From 66-474 sp040255405 (GTDB lineage: Bacteria > Pseudomonadota > Gammaproteobacteria > Xanthomonadales > Rhodanobacteraceae): a DNA stretch of 64,000 nt. The notes beneath the pieces were generated by a model. The model made no database searches, was not told the origin of the DNA, and saw nothing but the letters and a program-made list of their open reading frames with translations. The stretch is taken from NCBI GenBank assembly GCA_040255405.1, contig JBDZUX010000001.1, forward strand, positions 62,001 to 126,000, in the 5' to 3' direction. A program made the translations under genes and the position numbers. Below, in pieces: positions 50,546 through 59,721 of the stretch (its first letter is position 1; every line of letters starts with the position of its first letter).

Positions 50546-53412
50546 CAACACTGGACCGGATTCGGCTTCGCCGGATCGAGCTGCCACAGCTCGATCGCGT
50601 GCGCGACATCTTCGTCGGTCAGCACGCCATCGTCGGCCAGCGCGGCGATCGCCGCGTGTGCGATCCAGCGGTCGTTGATCTCGAAGAAGTCGAGCAGGTG
50701 CGCGCGGGTGTCGCTGCGGCCATAGCCGTCGGTGCCCAGCACGGTGAACGAGCGCCCGCGCGGCACGAAGGTGTGGACCTGGTCGGCCAGCGCACGCACG
50801 TAGTCGCTGGCGGCGATCACCGGCCCGTCGTGTCCGTCGAGGCATTGCGCGAGGTAGGGCGTGCGCCGTTCCGCGTCGCCGGGGTGCAGCCGGTTCCAGC
50901 GCACGCAATCGAAGCCGTCGCGCGCGACCTCGGTGAAACTCGGGCACGACCACACGTCGGCCTTCACCCCGAAGTCCCGCTCCAGCAATTGCGAAGCCTT
51001 GATCGCTTCGCGCAGCACCACGCCGCTCGCCAGCAGTTGCACGCGCGGCACCTTGCCGCTTTTGCCCTTGGTCTTGCTCGGCCTGCGACCCGCCTTTTCC
51101 ACCACGTCGCCGTCGGGCGCCGTGGTTTCGCGCCGCAGCGGCATCTCGGATTCGCGCACTTCACTTTCACCGGGGCGATCGGGTGACGACGCAAGGGTGG
51201 GCGCTCCGGCCGGCAGCGGCTGGTCGGCGTCGTGGAACAGGTACATGCCTTTCAGGATACCCGGCTCGCAACCGGCGGGCATGTCCGGATGCACATAGTT
51301 CTCGTTCATCAGGGTGATGTAGTAGAAAATGTCCTCCTGTTCGAACAGCATCCGGCGCACGCCGTCCTGCAGGATCACCCCGACTTCGTACGAGAAGGTC
51401 GGGTCGTAGGACTTGCAGTTCGGCACCACGCTGGCCGCCAGCATCGAATCGCCGTCGGCATGCTGCAGGCCCTCGCCGGCGAAGCTGCGCCCAGCGGTCG
51501 CACCCAGCAGGAACCCCCGCACGCGCTGGTCGCCGGCGGCCCAGATCAAATCACCGATGCGGCGGAAGCCGAAGCACGAATAGAAAAGATAGAACGGCAG
51601 CATCGGCAGGTCCGACACCGAGTAGCTGGTGCCGGCCGCGATCCATGCGCTGACGCCGCCGGCCTCGGTCATGCCCTCCTGCAGCACCTGGCCGTCCGCC
51701 GCTTCGCGGTAGTACAGCAATTGGCTGGAATCGGCCGGCTTGTATTTCTGGCCGCCCGGTGCATAGATCGCTATCTGGCGGAACATGCCTTCCATGCCGA
51801 AGGTGCGCGCCTCGTCCACCACGATCGGCACCACGTGCCGGGCGAGCTGCTTGTCGCGCAGCAACAGGTTGATGCCGCGCACCAGCGCCATGGTGGTGGA
51901 GATCTCGCGATCCCCGGTGCCCCTGGTGATGGCCTCGTAGCTGTCGAGGGCGGGCGCCGGCAGCGACTGCGTCGCCTTCTGCCGCCGTTGCGGCAGGTAG
52001 CCGCCGAGCTCGCGGCGGCGCTCCAGCATGTACTTCACCTCGGGCGAATCCTTGCCGGGGTGGTAATACGGCACCGACTCGATGGTCTCGCCCTCGAGCT
52101 GCTTGTCGTCGATCGGAATCTGGAAGCGGTCGCGGAAAATGCGGACCGCGTCGTGGTGCATCTTCTTGGCCTGGTGGGCGATGTTCATCGACTCGCCGGC
52201 CGCGCCCATGCCGTAACCCTTGACCGTCTTGGCGAGGATCACCGTGGGCATGCCTTCCGTGTGCACGGCCGCGTGGTAGGCCGCATAGACCTTGTGCGGG
52301 TCGTGGCCGCCCCGATTCAAGCGCCACACGTCCTCGTCGGACAGGTTCGCGACCATCGCCGCGGTCTCGGGATATTTGCCGAAGAAATGCTCGCGCGTGT
52401 AGGCGCCGCCCAGGGCCTTGCAGGCCTGGTACTCGCCATCGACCGTTTCCATCATCAGTTTGCGCAGCACGCCCCCGGTGTCGCGCGCGAGCAACGGATC
52501 CCAGTACGAACCCCAGATCAGCTTGATGACGTTCCAGCCGGCGCCGCGGAACACGCCTTCGAGTTCCTGGATGATCTTGCCGTTGCCGCGCACCGGGCCG
52601 TCCAGCCGCTGCAGGTTGCAATTGACGACGAAGACCAGGTTGTCGAGATGCTCCCTGCCCGCGACGGCGATCGCGCCGATCGACTCGGGTTCGTCCATCT
52701 CGCCGTCGCCGAGGAAGCACCAGACCTTGCGGTCGGTCTTCGGCATCATGCCGCGCGCTTCCAGGTACTTCATGAATTGCGCCTGGTAGATGCCCTGGAT
52801 CGGACCCAGGCCGCACGACACGGTCGGCGTCTGCCAGTAGTCGGACATCAGCCACGGATGCGGATACGAAGGCAGTCCCAGCCCGTGGCTCGAAACTTCC
52901 ATGCGCAGGTGGTCGAGCTGCTCGGTATTCAGGCGCCCCTCGAGGAACGAGCGCGCGTACAAGCCGGGGCTGGCATGGCCTTGGTACAGGACCAGGTCAC
53001 CCGGATGTTCCCCGGAAGGCGCGCGCCAGAAATGGTTGAAGCCGACGTCGTACAGCGTGGCCGACGAGCCGAAGCTGGCGATGTGCCCGCCGAGGTTGCC
53101 GGGCTTGCGGTTGGCGCGCACCACCATCGCCATCGCGTTCCACCGGATGATCGACCGGATCCGCCATTCCATCGCCGCATCGCCCGGCGACTTGGCTTCC
53201 AGTTGCGGCGGGATGGTGTTGACGTAATCGGTGGTCGGCGAAAACGGCAGCCACTCGCCAGCGCGCCGGGTTTCACCCACCAGCTTTTCGAGGAGCTGGT
53301 GCGCGCGCGGCGCGCCCTCGGCGTCGATCACCGCCTCGATCGATTCGACCCACTCGCGGGTCTCGGCAGGATTCGGATCCTGGTCCAACAATTCTTTTGC
53401 CAATGCGTTCAT
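50545..53412 (-). CDS. aceE: Pyruvate dehydrogenase E1 component, homodimeric type
   Basis: AceE (955 aa) is the thiamine-diphosphate E1 subunit that decarboxylates pyruvate and acetylates the lipoyl group of E2. It has GNLGGHIASFGSSATLYDVGFNHF and the ThDP motif GDGEMDEPESIGAI...NLVFVVNCNLQRLDGPVRGN. ATG 53412, with AGGAG seven bases before it, is the start. Compared with the E. coli layout, about 60 extra polar residues (roughly 726-787: HDADQPLPAG...TKGKSGK) are inserted before RVQLLASGVVLREAI. No aceF/lpd genes follow; a uracil-DNA glycosylase gene does. Confidence 0.95.
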   Translation of the reverse strand: MNALAKELLDQDPNPAETREWVESIEAVIDAEGAPRAHQLLEKLVGETRRAGEWLPFSPTTDYVNTIPPQLEAKSPGDAAMEWRIRSIIRWNAMAMVVRANRKPGNLGGHIASFGSSATLYDVGFNHFWRAPSGEHPGDLVLYQGHASPGLYARSFLEGRLNTEQLDHLRMEVSSHGLGLPSYPHPWLMSDYWQTPTVSCGLGPIQGIYQAQFMKYLEARGMMPKTDRKVWCFLGDGEMDEPESIGAIAVAGREHLDNLVFVVNCNLQRLDGPVRGNGKIIQELEGVFRGAGWNVIKLIWGSYWDPLLARDTGGVLRKLMMETVDGEYQACKALGGAYTREHFFGKYPETAAMVANLSDEDVWRLNRGGHDPHKVYAAYHAAVHTEGMPTVILAKTVKGYGMGAAGESMNIAHQAKKMHHDAVRIFRDRFQIPIDDKQLEGETIESVPYYHPGKDSPEVKYMLERRRELGGYLPQRRQKATQSLPAPALDSYEAITRGTGDREISTTMALVRGINLLLRDKQLARHVVPIVVDEARTFGMEGMFRQIAIYAPGGQKYKPADSSQLLYYREAADGQVLQEGMTEAGGVSAWIAAGTSYSVSDLPMLPFYLFYSCFGFRRIGDLIWAAGDQRVRGFLLGATAGRSFAGEGLQHADGDSMLAASVVPNCKSYDPTFSYEVGVILQDGVRRMLFEQEDIFYYITLMNENYVHPDMPAGCEPGILKGMYLFHDADQPLPAGAPTLASSPDRPGESEVRESEMPLRRETTAPDGDVVEKAGRRPSKTKGKSGKVPRVQLLASGVVLREAIKASQLLERDFGVKADVWSCPSFTEVARDGFDCVRWNRLHPGDAERRTPYLAQCLDGHDGPVIAASDYVRALADQVHTFVPRGRSFTVLGTDGYGRSDTRAHLLDFFEINDRWIAHAAIAALADDGVLTDEDVAHAIELWQLDPAKPNPVQC

Positions 53413-53516
53413 CGCCTGCTCCTGCGAAGCGAAGGCAGGCCGCGGCCCCGCCAAGGGTGGCGGTCGGTGCCATGCAAAACCACTTGCCATGATGTGCCGG
53501 GCCGCGTAATCGGGGG

Positions 53517-53530
53517 CTGACCCAGGTCAA
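53517..53530. promoter_or_regulatory. Possible FNR/Dnr-like box between aceE and metE
   Basis: CTGACCCAGGTCAA is nearly symmetrical and fits TTGAC-N4-GTCAA at 9 of 10 defined bases. It is 105 bp upstream of the aceE ATG. Low-oxygen control of pyruvate dehydrogenase would make sense. The rest of 53413-53803 holds no gene. Confidence 0.4.
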
Positions 53531-53803
53531 CCCGCGCGCAGGTGGATGCCCCGGCACCGGCACCCGGATTCCAGGCGGGAACCGGAGCCGGCGCTCATTG
53601 CGCACGCGCGGTCTCGCGCGGATTCCAGGGGGCCGCCCGCGTGCGGAACGCGCAGGCGCTTCAACCGGGCCAATGGAAATGATGCAGGTCATGGATCGGG
53701 AAAACCTCCGGTTCCAGTCTGTGCACGAACCATCCATCTCTTAATCCGCATACACCGATAAACGAGCGTCCGCAGGCAGCGCCGCGCGCGCAGGAGGTTG
53801 TTC

Positions 53804-56140
53804 ATGTCACAGGTCACGTATCCCGGCTTTCCGCGCATCGGGCTCAAGCGCGAACTCAAGCGCGCACTGGAATCCCACTGGCACGGCGAAACATCCGCGA
53901 GCAGCCTGCTCGACACCGCGTGCATGCTGCGCCAGCGGCATTGGCAACTCGGGCGGGACGCCGGCGCGGATGCCGTCCCGTGCAACGATTTCAGCCTGTA
54001 CGACCACGTGCTGGATACCGCCGTGACCTTCGATGCGATTCCCGATCGCTTCCGCGCGCTCTTCGATCGGGACGAATTGACCGGCTATTTCGCCATGGCA
54101 CGCGGCTATCGGCGCGACGGCCATGACCTGCACGCGCTGGAAATGACCAAGTGGTTCGACACCAACTACCACTACATCGTCCCCGAGCTTTCCGCCGGCC
54201 AGCGCTTCCGGTTGCGCGGCGACAAGGCGCTCGCCGAATTCCGCGAAGCACGCGCGCTCGGCCATGCCGCACGCCCCGTGCTGCTTGGCCCGATGTCGTT
54301 CCTGCTGCTGTCGAAGACCACCGACGGCAGCGATCGCCTGCGGCTGCTCGATGCCCTCTTGCCCGCGTATGCCGGGTTGCTGGGTCGGTTGGCCGAGGCC
54401 GGCGCCGACTGGGTGCAGCTCGACGAACCCTGCCTGGTGCAGGACCTCGATGCCTCCGCCCGCGAAGGATTCCAGCGTGCGTACGCCTCGCTGGCCGACA
54501 CGCCTGCGCCAAGCATCCTGCTGGCCACGTACTTCGGACCCCTGGGTGACAACCTCGACCTCGCCGCGCGGCTGCCGGTGCAAGGGCTGCAGGTGGACCT
54601 GGTGCGCGCAGCCGGGCAGCTCGACGCGGTGCTCGATGCGCTTCCCCGCGAACGCGTGTTGTGCGCCGGCATCGTCGACGGCCGCAACATCTGGCGCAGC
54701 CAGCCGCGCAAGGTGATGCCGATGCTGGAAAAGATCCGGACACTGATCGGCAGCGAGCGTCTGTGGCTGGCGCCGTCCTGTTCCCTGCTGCATGTTCCGA
54801 TCGACCTCGGCGCGGAAACCGAACTGGATCCGGCCCATCGCGCCCCGATGGCGTTCGCACGCCAGAAGATCGAGGAGCTGCGCGCCTACGCGGACGCCCT
54901 TGCCGGCGATGCAGAGGCGTCCGCCCGCCTCACCACGCAGGAGGCGATCCTCGACCGACGCTCCACCACGCCGGGGGTCGTCGACAGGGCGGTCCGCGCG
55001 CGGGTCGCTGCGCTGACGCCGGCTGCGGCCACCCGGAATTCCGAGCCCGCCGTGCGGCGTGCCGCCCAGGCTCGCCGGTACGGTCTTCCCCTGCTACCCG
55101 CCACGACGATCGGTTCGTTCCCGCAGACAAGCGCGCTGCGCAAGGCGCGCGCCGCCCACCGCGCCGGCCGCATGGGCGACGCGACCTACGACGCGGTCCT
55201 GGCGCAGGAAATCGAATCGTGCATCCGCTTCCAGGAAGACGCGGGACTGGACGTGCTGGTGCACGGCGAGGCCGAACGCAATGACATGGTCGAGTATTTC
55301 GGCGAGCAATTGCGCGGCTTCGCCTTCACCCGATCCGGCTGGGTGCAAAGCTACGGCTCGCGTTGCGTCAAGCCACCGGTGATCATCGGCGACGTCGCGC
55401 GTCCCGCACCGATGACGGTCCACTGGTCCAGGTACGCGCAATCGCTGACCACGAAGCCGGTCAAGGGCATGCTGACCGGCCCGGTGACGATGCTGCAATG
55501 GTCGTTCGTGCGGAACGACCTGCCACGCGCCAGCGTGTGCCGCCAGATCGCGCTGGCGCTGCGCGACGAGGTCCACGACCTCGAGGAGGCCGGCATCGGC
55601 ATGATCCAGATCGACGAACCGGCCTTTCGCGAAGGACTCCCGATCCGCCGCGCGGACTGGCCGGCTTATCTTTCCTGGGCCGTCGAATGCTTTCGCATCA
55701 GTGCCGGCAGTGTGCGCGACACGACCCAGATCCACACCCACATGTGCTATTCGGAATTCAACGACATCATCGAGGCCGTGGCGTCGATGGATGCCGACGT
55801 GATCTCGATCGAGACCAGCCGCTCGCGCATGGAACTGCTGGAGGCCTTCGCGCGCTTCCACTATCCGAACGGCATCGGGCCGGGCGTCTACGACATCCAT
55901 TCCCCGCGCGTGCCCCCGCCATCGGAGATGCTCGAACTGCTGCACGAGGCGCTGCGGGTACTCGACGTGGAACAGGTGTGGGTCAATCCCGATTGCGGCC
56001 TCAAGACGCGTGCCTGGGCCGAGGTCGCACCCGCCCTGAAAGCCATGGTCGCCGCAGCCCGGCGATTGCGCGAAGAGCTCCAGCGCAGCCGGCCGCCATC
56101 CCCGCGCGCTTCCGCGAAAGCGGGACGCGAAGTGGCGTAA
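53804..56140 (+). CDS. metE: Cobalamin-independent methionine synthase
   Basis: MetE (778 aa) transfers methyl from methyltetrahydrofolate polyglutamate to homocysteine. The N-terminal TIM barrel begins TYPGFPRIGLKRELKRALESHW. The C-terminal barrel begins LLPATTIGSFPQTSALRKARAAHRAG and holds the zinc site (IHTHMCYSEF with His and Cys; VNPDCGLKTR with the last Cys). The start at 53804 is supported by AGGAGG six bases before it, excluding the nearby in-frame TTG/ATG. No cobalamin riboswitch is recognised upstream. Confidence 0.97.
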   Translation: MSQVTYPGFPRIGLKRELKRALESHWHGETSASSLLDTACMLRQRHWQLGRDAGADAVPCNDFSLYDHVLDTAVTFDAIPDRFRALFDRDELTGYFAMARGYRRDGHDLHALEMTKWFDTNYHYIVPELSAGQRFRLRGDKALAEFREARALGHAARPVLLGPMSFLLLSKTTDGSDRLRLLDALLPAYAGLLGRLAEAGADWVQLDEPCLVQDLDASAREGFQRAYASLADTPAPSILLATYFGPLGDNLDLAARLPVQGLQVDLVRAAGQLDAVLDALPRERVLCAGIVDGRNIWRSQPRKVMPMLEKIRTLIGSERLWLAPSCSLLHVPIDLGAETELDPAHRAPMAFARQKIEELRAYADALAGDAEASARLTTQEAILDRRSTTPGVVDRAVRARVAALTPAAATRNSEPAVRRAAQARRYGLPLLPATTIGSFPQTSALRKARAAHRAGRMGDATYDAVLAQEIESCIRFQEDAGLDVLVHGEAERNDMVEYFGEQLRGFAFTRSGWVQSYGSRCVKPPVIIGDVARPAPMTVHWSRYAQSLTTKPVKGMLTGPVTMLQWSFVRNDLPRASVCRQIALALRDEVHDLEEAGIGMIQIDEPAFREGLPIRRADWPAYLSWAVECFRISAGSVRDTTQIHTHMCYSEFNDIIEAVASMDADVISIETSRSRMELLEAFARFHYPNGIGPGVYDIHSPRVPPPSEMLELLHEALRVLDVEQVWVNPDCGLKTRAWAEVAPALKAMVAAARRLREELQRSRPPSPRASAKAGREVA

Positions 56141-56222
56141 CGCTCAGGACGCACCCGGCATCGTTCCCGGCGCCGGTTGCCCGCAGGATGTCCGCCTTCG
56201 CCGGCGCGCCGCCACGCCACAA

Positions 56223-56245
56223 CGGCCGCCCATGAAGGGCGGCCG
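56223..56245. terminator. GC-rich stem-loop between metE and tRNA-Thr
   Basis: CGGCCGCCC (56223-56231), loop ATGAA and GGGCGGCCG (56237-56245) form a perfect 9-bp stem. It lies 14 bases beyond the tRNA 3' end on the minus strand and about 80 bases after metE, so it could end both. No T run follows. Confidence 0.55.
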
Positions 56246-56258
56246 CATGCGTTGCAGA

Positions 56259-56334
56259 TGGTGCCGCTTGTCTGATTCGAACAGACGACCTGACGCTTAC
56301 GAAGCGCCTGCTCTACCAGCTGAGCTAAAGCGGC
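56259..56334 (-). tRNA. tRNA-Thr (CGT anticodon)
   Basis: The minus strand gives GCCGCTT, TAGCTCAGCTGGTAGAGCA, anticodon arm GGCGC-TTCGTAA-GCGTC, T arm GTCTG-TTCGAAT-CAGAC and AAGCGGC with encoded ACCA. All arms pair well. The loop TTCGTAA gives anticodon CGT, reading ACG threonine codons. CCA is encoded. Confidence 0.96.
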
Positions 56335-56610
56335 GATTGTGTCTGGAACCGTCATTAGGCCCGGGCCGGCGGGCCCGCGCAACCCCGCAAACCCGAGTGC
56401 ATGCCGACTTCCCGCGCATGCGTTGCGCCAATCGCGGGGCTGTTCCGGCGCAGGCAGGGCCGGCAAGTTTAACGGGCTACCTCCGGAGCGCGCAATCGTG
56501 GCCCCTCGTGACCGGATTTTTGACATTTCCGTGAGGTCCGGGGCCCGAAGGGCCTTGTGCGGGGCCTCGGCGCAAAGCATGATCCGCCCGTGGCCGTCAC
56601 GACCCAGGCA

Positions 56611-58221
56611 ATGCAGCAGGAAAAAAATCCCGGCGCGGATCACATCCGGCGCGAGTTGCGCGTGCTCGACGTTTACCGCGTATTCCAGGGGCTGGTGTAC
56701 CTGGCGCTCTCGCTCGGCAGCCTCGCCTTCGTCTGGATGCCGCTGCACGACCCGCTGATCGCTCGCGTCACTGCACTTCTATATGTGGCTTTCGGGGTGC
56801 TGGTGCTGGCGCGCGATCTGCGCGGCGCCCGCGTGCTGGTGTCCAGCACCAGCGCGTTCCTCACCGCGGACGTGGTTGCGGCGTTCCTGATGGCGCTCAG
56901 CATTCCCGCGGCGCATACCGGCATCGCCGCGATGCTGGTGATCAACGTCGGTGCGGCCGCGCTGTTGCTGTCGCCGCGGCTGGGCGGCTTGTTCGCGGCA
57001 CTGGCAACCCTGGCCATGATCGCGCAGGCGCTGCTGGTGAACGGCACGGGGGACATCGGGCCCTCGCTGGTGGAAGCCGGGCTGTTCGGCGTGTTCTATT
57101 TCGCGATCGCGGCGTTCTGTTTCGCGATGGGCAGCCAGATGCGCGCCAGCGAGGCACTGGCCGAGCAGCGCGGCAGCGACCTCGCGAACCTCGCGCAGGT
57201 CAACGACCTGATCATCCGGCGCATGAAGACAGGCGTGTTGCTGGTCGACGAAGGCAACCACATCCTGCAGATCAATGAATCGGCCTGGATGCTGCTCGGC
57301 AATCCCGGCATCGAGCAGCGCGACCTCGGCACCGCGGCGCCGGAACTTTCACGCCGCCTGTATCACTGGCGCACCACGCACGAACACGACGCCAGCGCCG
57401 TGGCCCTGGCCGAAAGCGCGCCGGAAATCATCCCGCGCTTCACGCGCTTGTCCGCGCACGACGATTCCCATGTGCTGATTTTCCTCGACGACACCTCGCT
57501 GGTGTCGCAGCGCGCCGAACAGCTGACGCTCACTACGCTGGGCCGGTTGTCGGCGTCGATCGCGCACGAGATCCGGAACCCGCTGGCCGCGATCCGCTAT
57601 TCCGCGCAACTGCTGGCCGAGTCGGATGCGATCGGCGACGCCGACCAGCGCATGGTCGAGATCATCAACAACCATTGCGGACGCGTCAACGAAATCATCG
57701 AGAACATCCTGCAATTGTCGCGGCGCGAACGCTCGCGGCCCGAATCGCTGGATCTCAACACCTGGGCGATGCGGTTCGTCGACGAATACAAGGAAGCCAA
57801 CGACATCGGCCGCGACAGCCTGCGCCCGCTGCTGTATCCGCGCCCGGTGGAGGCGTTGGCCGATCCGCAACACCTGCAGCAGGTCGTGTGGAACCTGGTG
57901 CAGAATGCGTTGCGTTACGGACGCCTGCCCGACGAACCCGCGCGCGTGATGGTGATAGCGCGGCTCGCCAGCGATGCCGGCCCGCCGCTGCTGGAAGTGA
58001 TCGACCGCGGTCCCGGCATCCCGCCCAAGGTCGCCGCGCAGGTTTTCGAGCCGTTCTTCACGACCCACCAGTACGGCACCGGCCTCGGCCTGTACCTCGC
58101 CAAGCAAATGTGCGAGGCCAACCAAGCCAGCCTCGAATACGTGCCGGTCGCAGGCGGCGGCAGTTGCTTCCGCATCACGCTGACTGCCCCCGTACGGACC
58201 CCGATGGGCCTGGAAGCGTGA
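56611..58221 (+). CDS. pilS: Sensor histidine kinase PilS
   Basis: This kinase (536 aa) has about six N-terminal membrane helices (residues 25-190), a PAS-like domain (LIIRRMKTGVLLVDEGNHILQINESAWMLLG), HisKA with SIAHEIRNPLAAIRYSAQLL, and HATPase_c (N box LVQNALRYG, G1 DRGPGIP, G2 YGTGLGLYLAK). The layout and the adjacent NtrC-type regulator fit PilS, which controls type IV pilin transcription with PilR. ATG 56611 is chosen; upstream GTG codons are possible starts. It lies 81 bp before pilR. Confidence 0.9.
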   Translation: MQQEKNPGADHIRRELRVLDVYRVFQGLVYLALSLGSLAFVWMPLHDPLIARVTALLYVAFGVLVLARDLRGARVLVSSTSAFLTADVVAAFLMALSIPAAHTGIAAMLVINVGAAALLLSPRLGGLFAALATLAMIAQALLVNGTGDIGPSLVEAGLFGVFYFAIAAFCFAMGSQMRASEALAEQRGSDLANLAQVNDLIIRRMKTGVLLVDEGNHILQINESAWMLLGNPGIEQRDLGTAAPELSRRLYHWRTTHEHDASAVALAESAPEIIPRFTRLSAHDDSHVLIFLDDTSLVSQRAEQLTLTTLGRLSASIAHEIRNPLAAIRYSAQLLAESDAIGDADQRMVEIINNHCGRVNEIIENILQLSRRERSRPESLDLNTWAMRFVDEYKEANDIGRDSLRPLLYPRPVEALADPQHLQQVVWNLVQNALRYGRLPDEPARVMVIARLASDAGPPLLEVIDRGPGIPPKVAAQVFEPFFTTHQYGTGLGLYLAKQMCEANQASLEYVPVAGGGSCFRITLTAPVRTPMGLEA

Positions 58222-58302
58222 CGCGCCATGTGCTGCGACATGGCAATGGCCGTGCCGGCGCGGTACCCTCGCGGCTGGAGAGTCAAGACACACGGGGAAA
58301 GC

Positions 58303-59688
58303 ATGAGCAAACAGACCGTACTGGTCGTCGATGACGAGCGGGACATCCGGGAACTACTCAGCATCACGCTGGGACGCATGGACCTCAACGTCGACACTGC
58401 GGCCAACGTCGGCGACGCCAGGAAGATGCTGGGCGAGGCACGCTACGACCTGTGCTTCACCGACATGCGCCTGCCCGACGGCACGGGCCAGGAACTGATC
58501 GAACTGATCGCACGCGAGCACCCGGAAACGCCGGTGGCGATGATCACCGCCTACGGCAACGTCGAGGCCGCCGTCGATGCATTGAAGGCCGGCGCATTCG
58601 ATTTCGTCAGCAAGCCGGTCGACATCCACATGCTGCGCCGGCTGGTGCAGACTGCGCTGCGCGTCGGCCAACCCGCCGCGCGCGAAGACGAAGACGTGCC
58701 GGCCAGTCGGCTGGTCGGCGAATCGCAGGCGCTGAAGGAAGTGCGCGCGCGCATCGCCAAGGTCGCGCGCAGTCAGGCGCCCGTCTACATCAGCGGAGAA
58801 TCCGGCACCGGCAAGGAGCTGGTCGCGCGCTCCATCCACGAACTGGGGCCGCGTGCGGCGGGTCCGTTCATCCCGGTCAACTGCGGCGCGATCCCGTCCG
58901 AATTGATGGAAAGCGAATTCTTCGGCCACAAGAAGGGCTCGTTCACCGGCGCACACGCCGACAAGGAAGGCCTGTTCCAGAGTGCGAGCGGCGGCACGCT
59001 GTTCCTCGACGAAGTCGCCGAGCTGCCGCTGCACATGCAGGTAAAACTGCTGCGCGTGATCCAGGAAAAAGCCGTGCGTCCGATCGGCGGTCGCGGCGAG
59101 GTGCCAGTGGACGTGCGCATCCTTTCGGCCACCCACAAGGACCTCGCGCGACTAACCCAGACCAGCCAGTTCCGCCAGGATCTTTACTACCGCATCAATG
59201 TGATCGAGTTGCGCGTGCCGCCGCTGCGCGAACGCGAGGGCGACATACCGCTACTGGCCGGACACGTCCTCAGGCGACTTTCCGAACAGGCCGGCGTACC
59301 CGTGCCAACGCTCCAACCGGCCGCGCTGGAAGCCCTGACCGGGTACGACTTTCCCGGCAACGTGCGCGAACTCGAGAACGTGCTGGAGCGCGCGATCGCG
59401 CTGTGCGAGAACGGCGTGATCGAACCAGCCGACCTGATGCTCGAATCCGCCGGCGGCCACGAATACCCCGACGACGATCCCGACCCCGACGAACCCGACG
59501 ACGACGAATCACTGGCCGACGAAGGCAACGGCGGCGTCGGACTGGACGACTACATCTCCAGCATCGAACGCGACGCGATCATCAAGGCGTTGAAGGAAAC
59601 ACGCTACAACAAGACCGCCGCCGCCAGGAAACTCGGCATCACCTTCCGGGCGCTCAGGTACAAGTTGAAGAAGCTGGGGATTGATTGA
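58303..59688 (+). CDS. pilR: Sigma-54-dependent response regulator PilR
   Basis: This NtrC-family activator (461 aa) has a receiver with phospho-acceptor Asp in CFTDMRLPDGTG and an AAA+ domain with Walker A GESGTGKE. Its sigma-54 contact loop is GSFTGA, and Walker B is GGTLFLDEVAEL. An acidic linker (about residues 386-406, DDDPDPDEPDDDE) precedes a Fis-type helix-turn-helix (NKTAAARKLGITFRALRYKLKKLG). In P. aeruginosa and xanthomonads PilR activates pilA with RpoN. Two sigma-54 promoters occur elsewhere in this window, though nothing shows that PilR acts on them. Confidence 0.92.
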   Translation: MSKQTVLVVDDERDIRELLSITLGRMDLNVDTAANVGDARKMLGEARYDLCFTDMRLPDGTGQELIELIAREHPETPVAMITAYGNVEAAVDALKAGAFDFVSKPVDIHMLRRLVQTALRVGQPAAREDEDVPASRLVGESQALKEVRARIAKVARSQAPVYISGESGTGKELVARSIHELGPRAAGPFIPVNCGAIPSELMESEFFGHKKGSFTGAHADKEGLFQSASGGTLFLDEVAELPLHMQVKLLRVIQEKAVRPIGGRGEVPVDVRILSATHKDLARLTQTSQFRQDLYYRINVIELRVPPLREREGDIPLLAGHVLRRLSEQAGVPVPTLQPAALEALTGYDFPGNVRELENVLERAIALCENGVIEPADLMLESAGGHEYPDDDPDPDEPDDDESLADEGNGGVGLDDYISSIERDAIIKALKETRYNKTAAARKLGITFRALRYKLKKLGID

Positions 59689-59721
59689 GGCCGCTGGTCG
59701 AGTCGACGGCCGGGGGCTTCG

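Noticed and set aside
53531..53803. Cobalamin or SAM riboswitch before metE
   Set aside because: No B12-box or SAM-box sequence could be found in the 270-bp leader region.
56259..56334. tRNA-Thr as an integration site for a mobile element
   Set aside because: There is no integrase, no direct repeat of the tRNA end, and both sides carry core genes (metE, pilSR).
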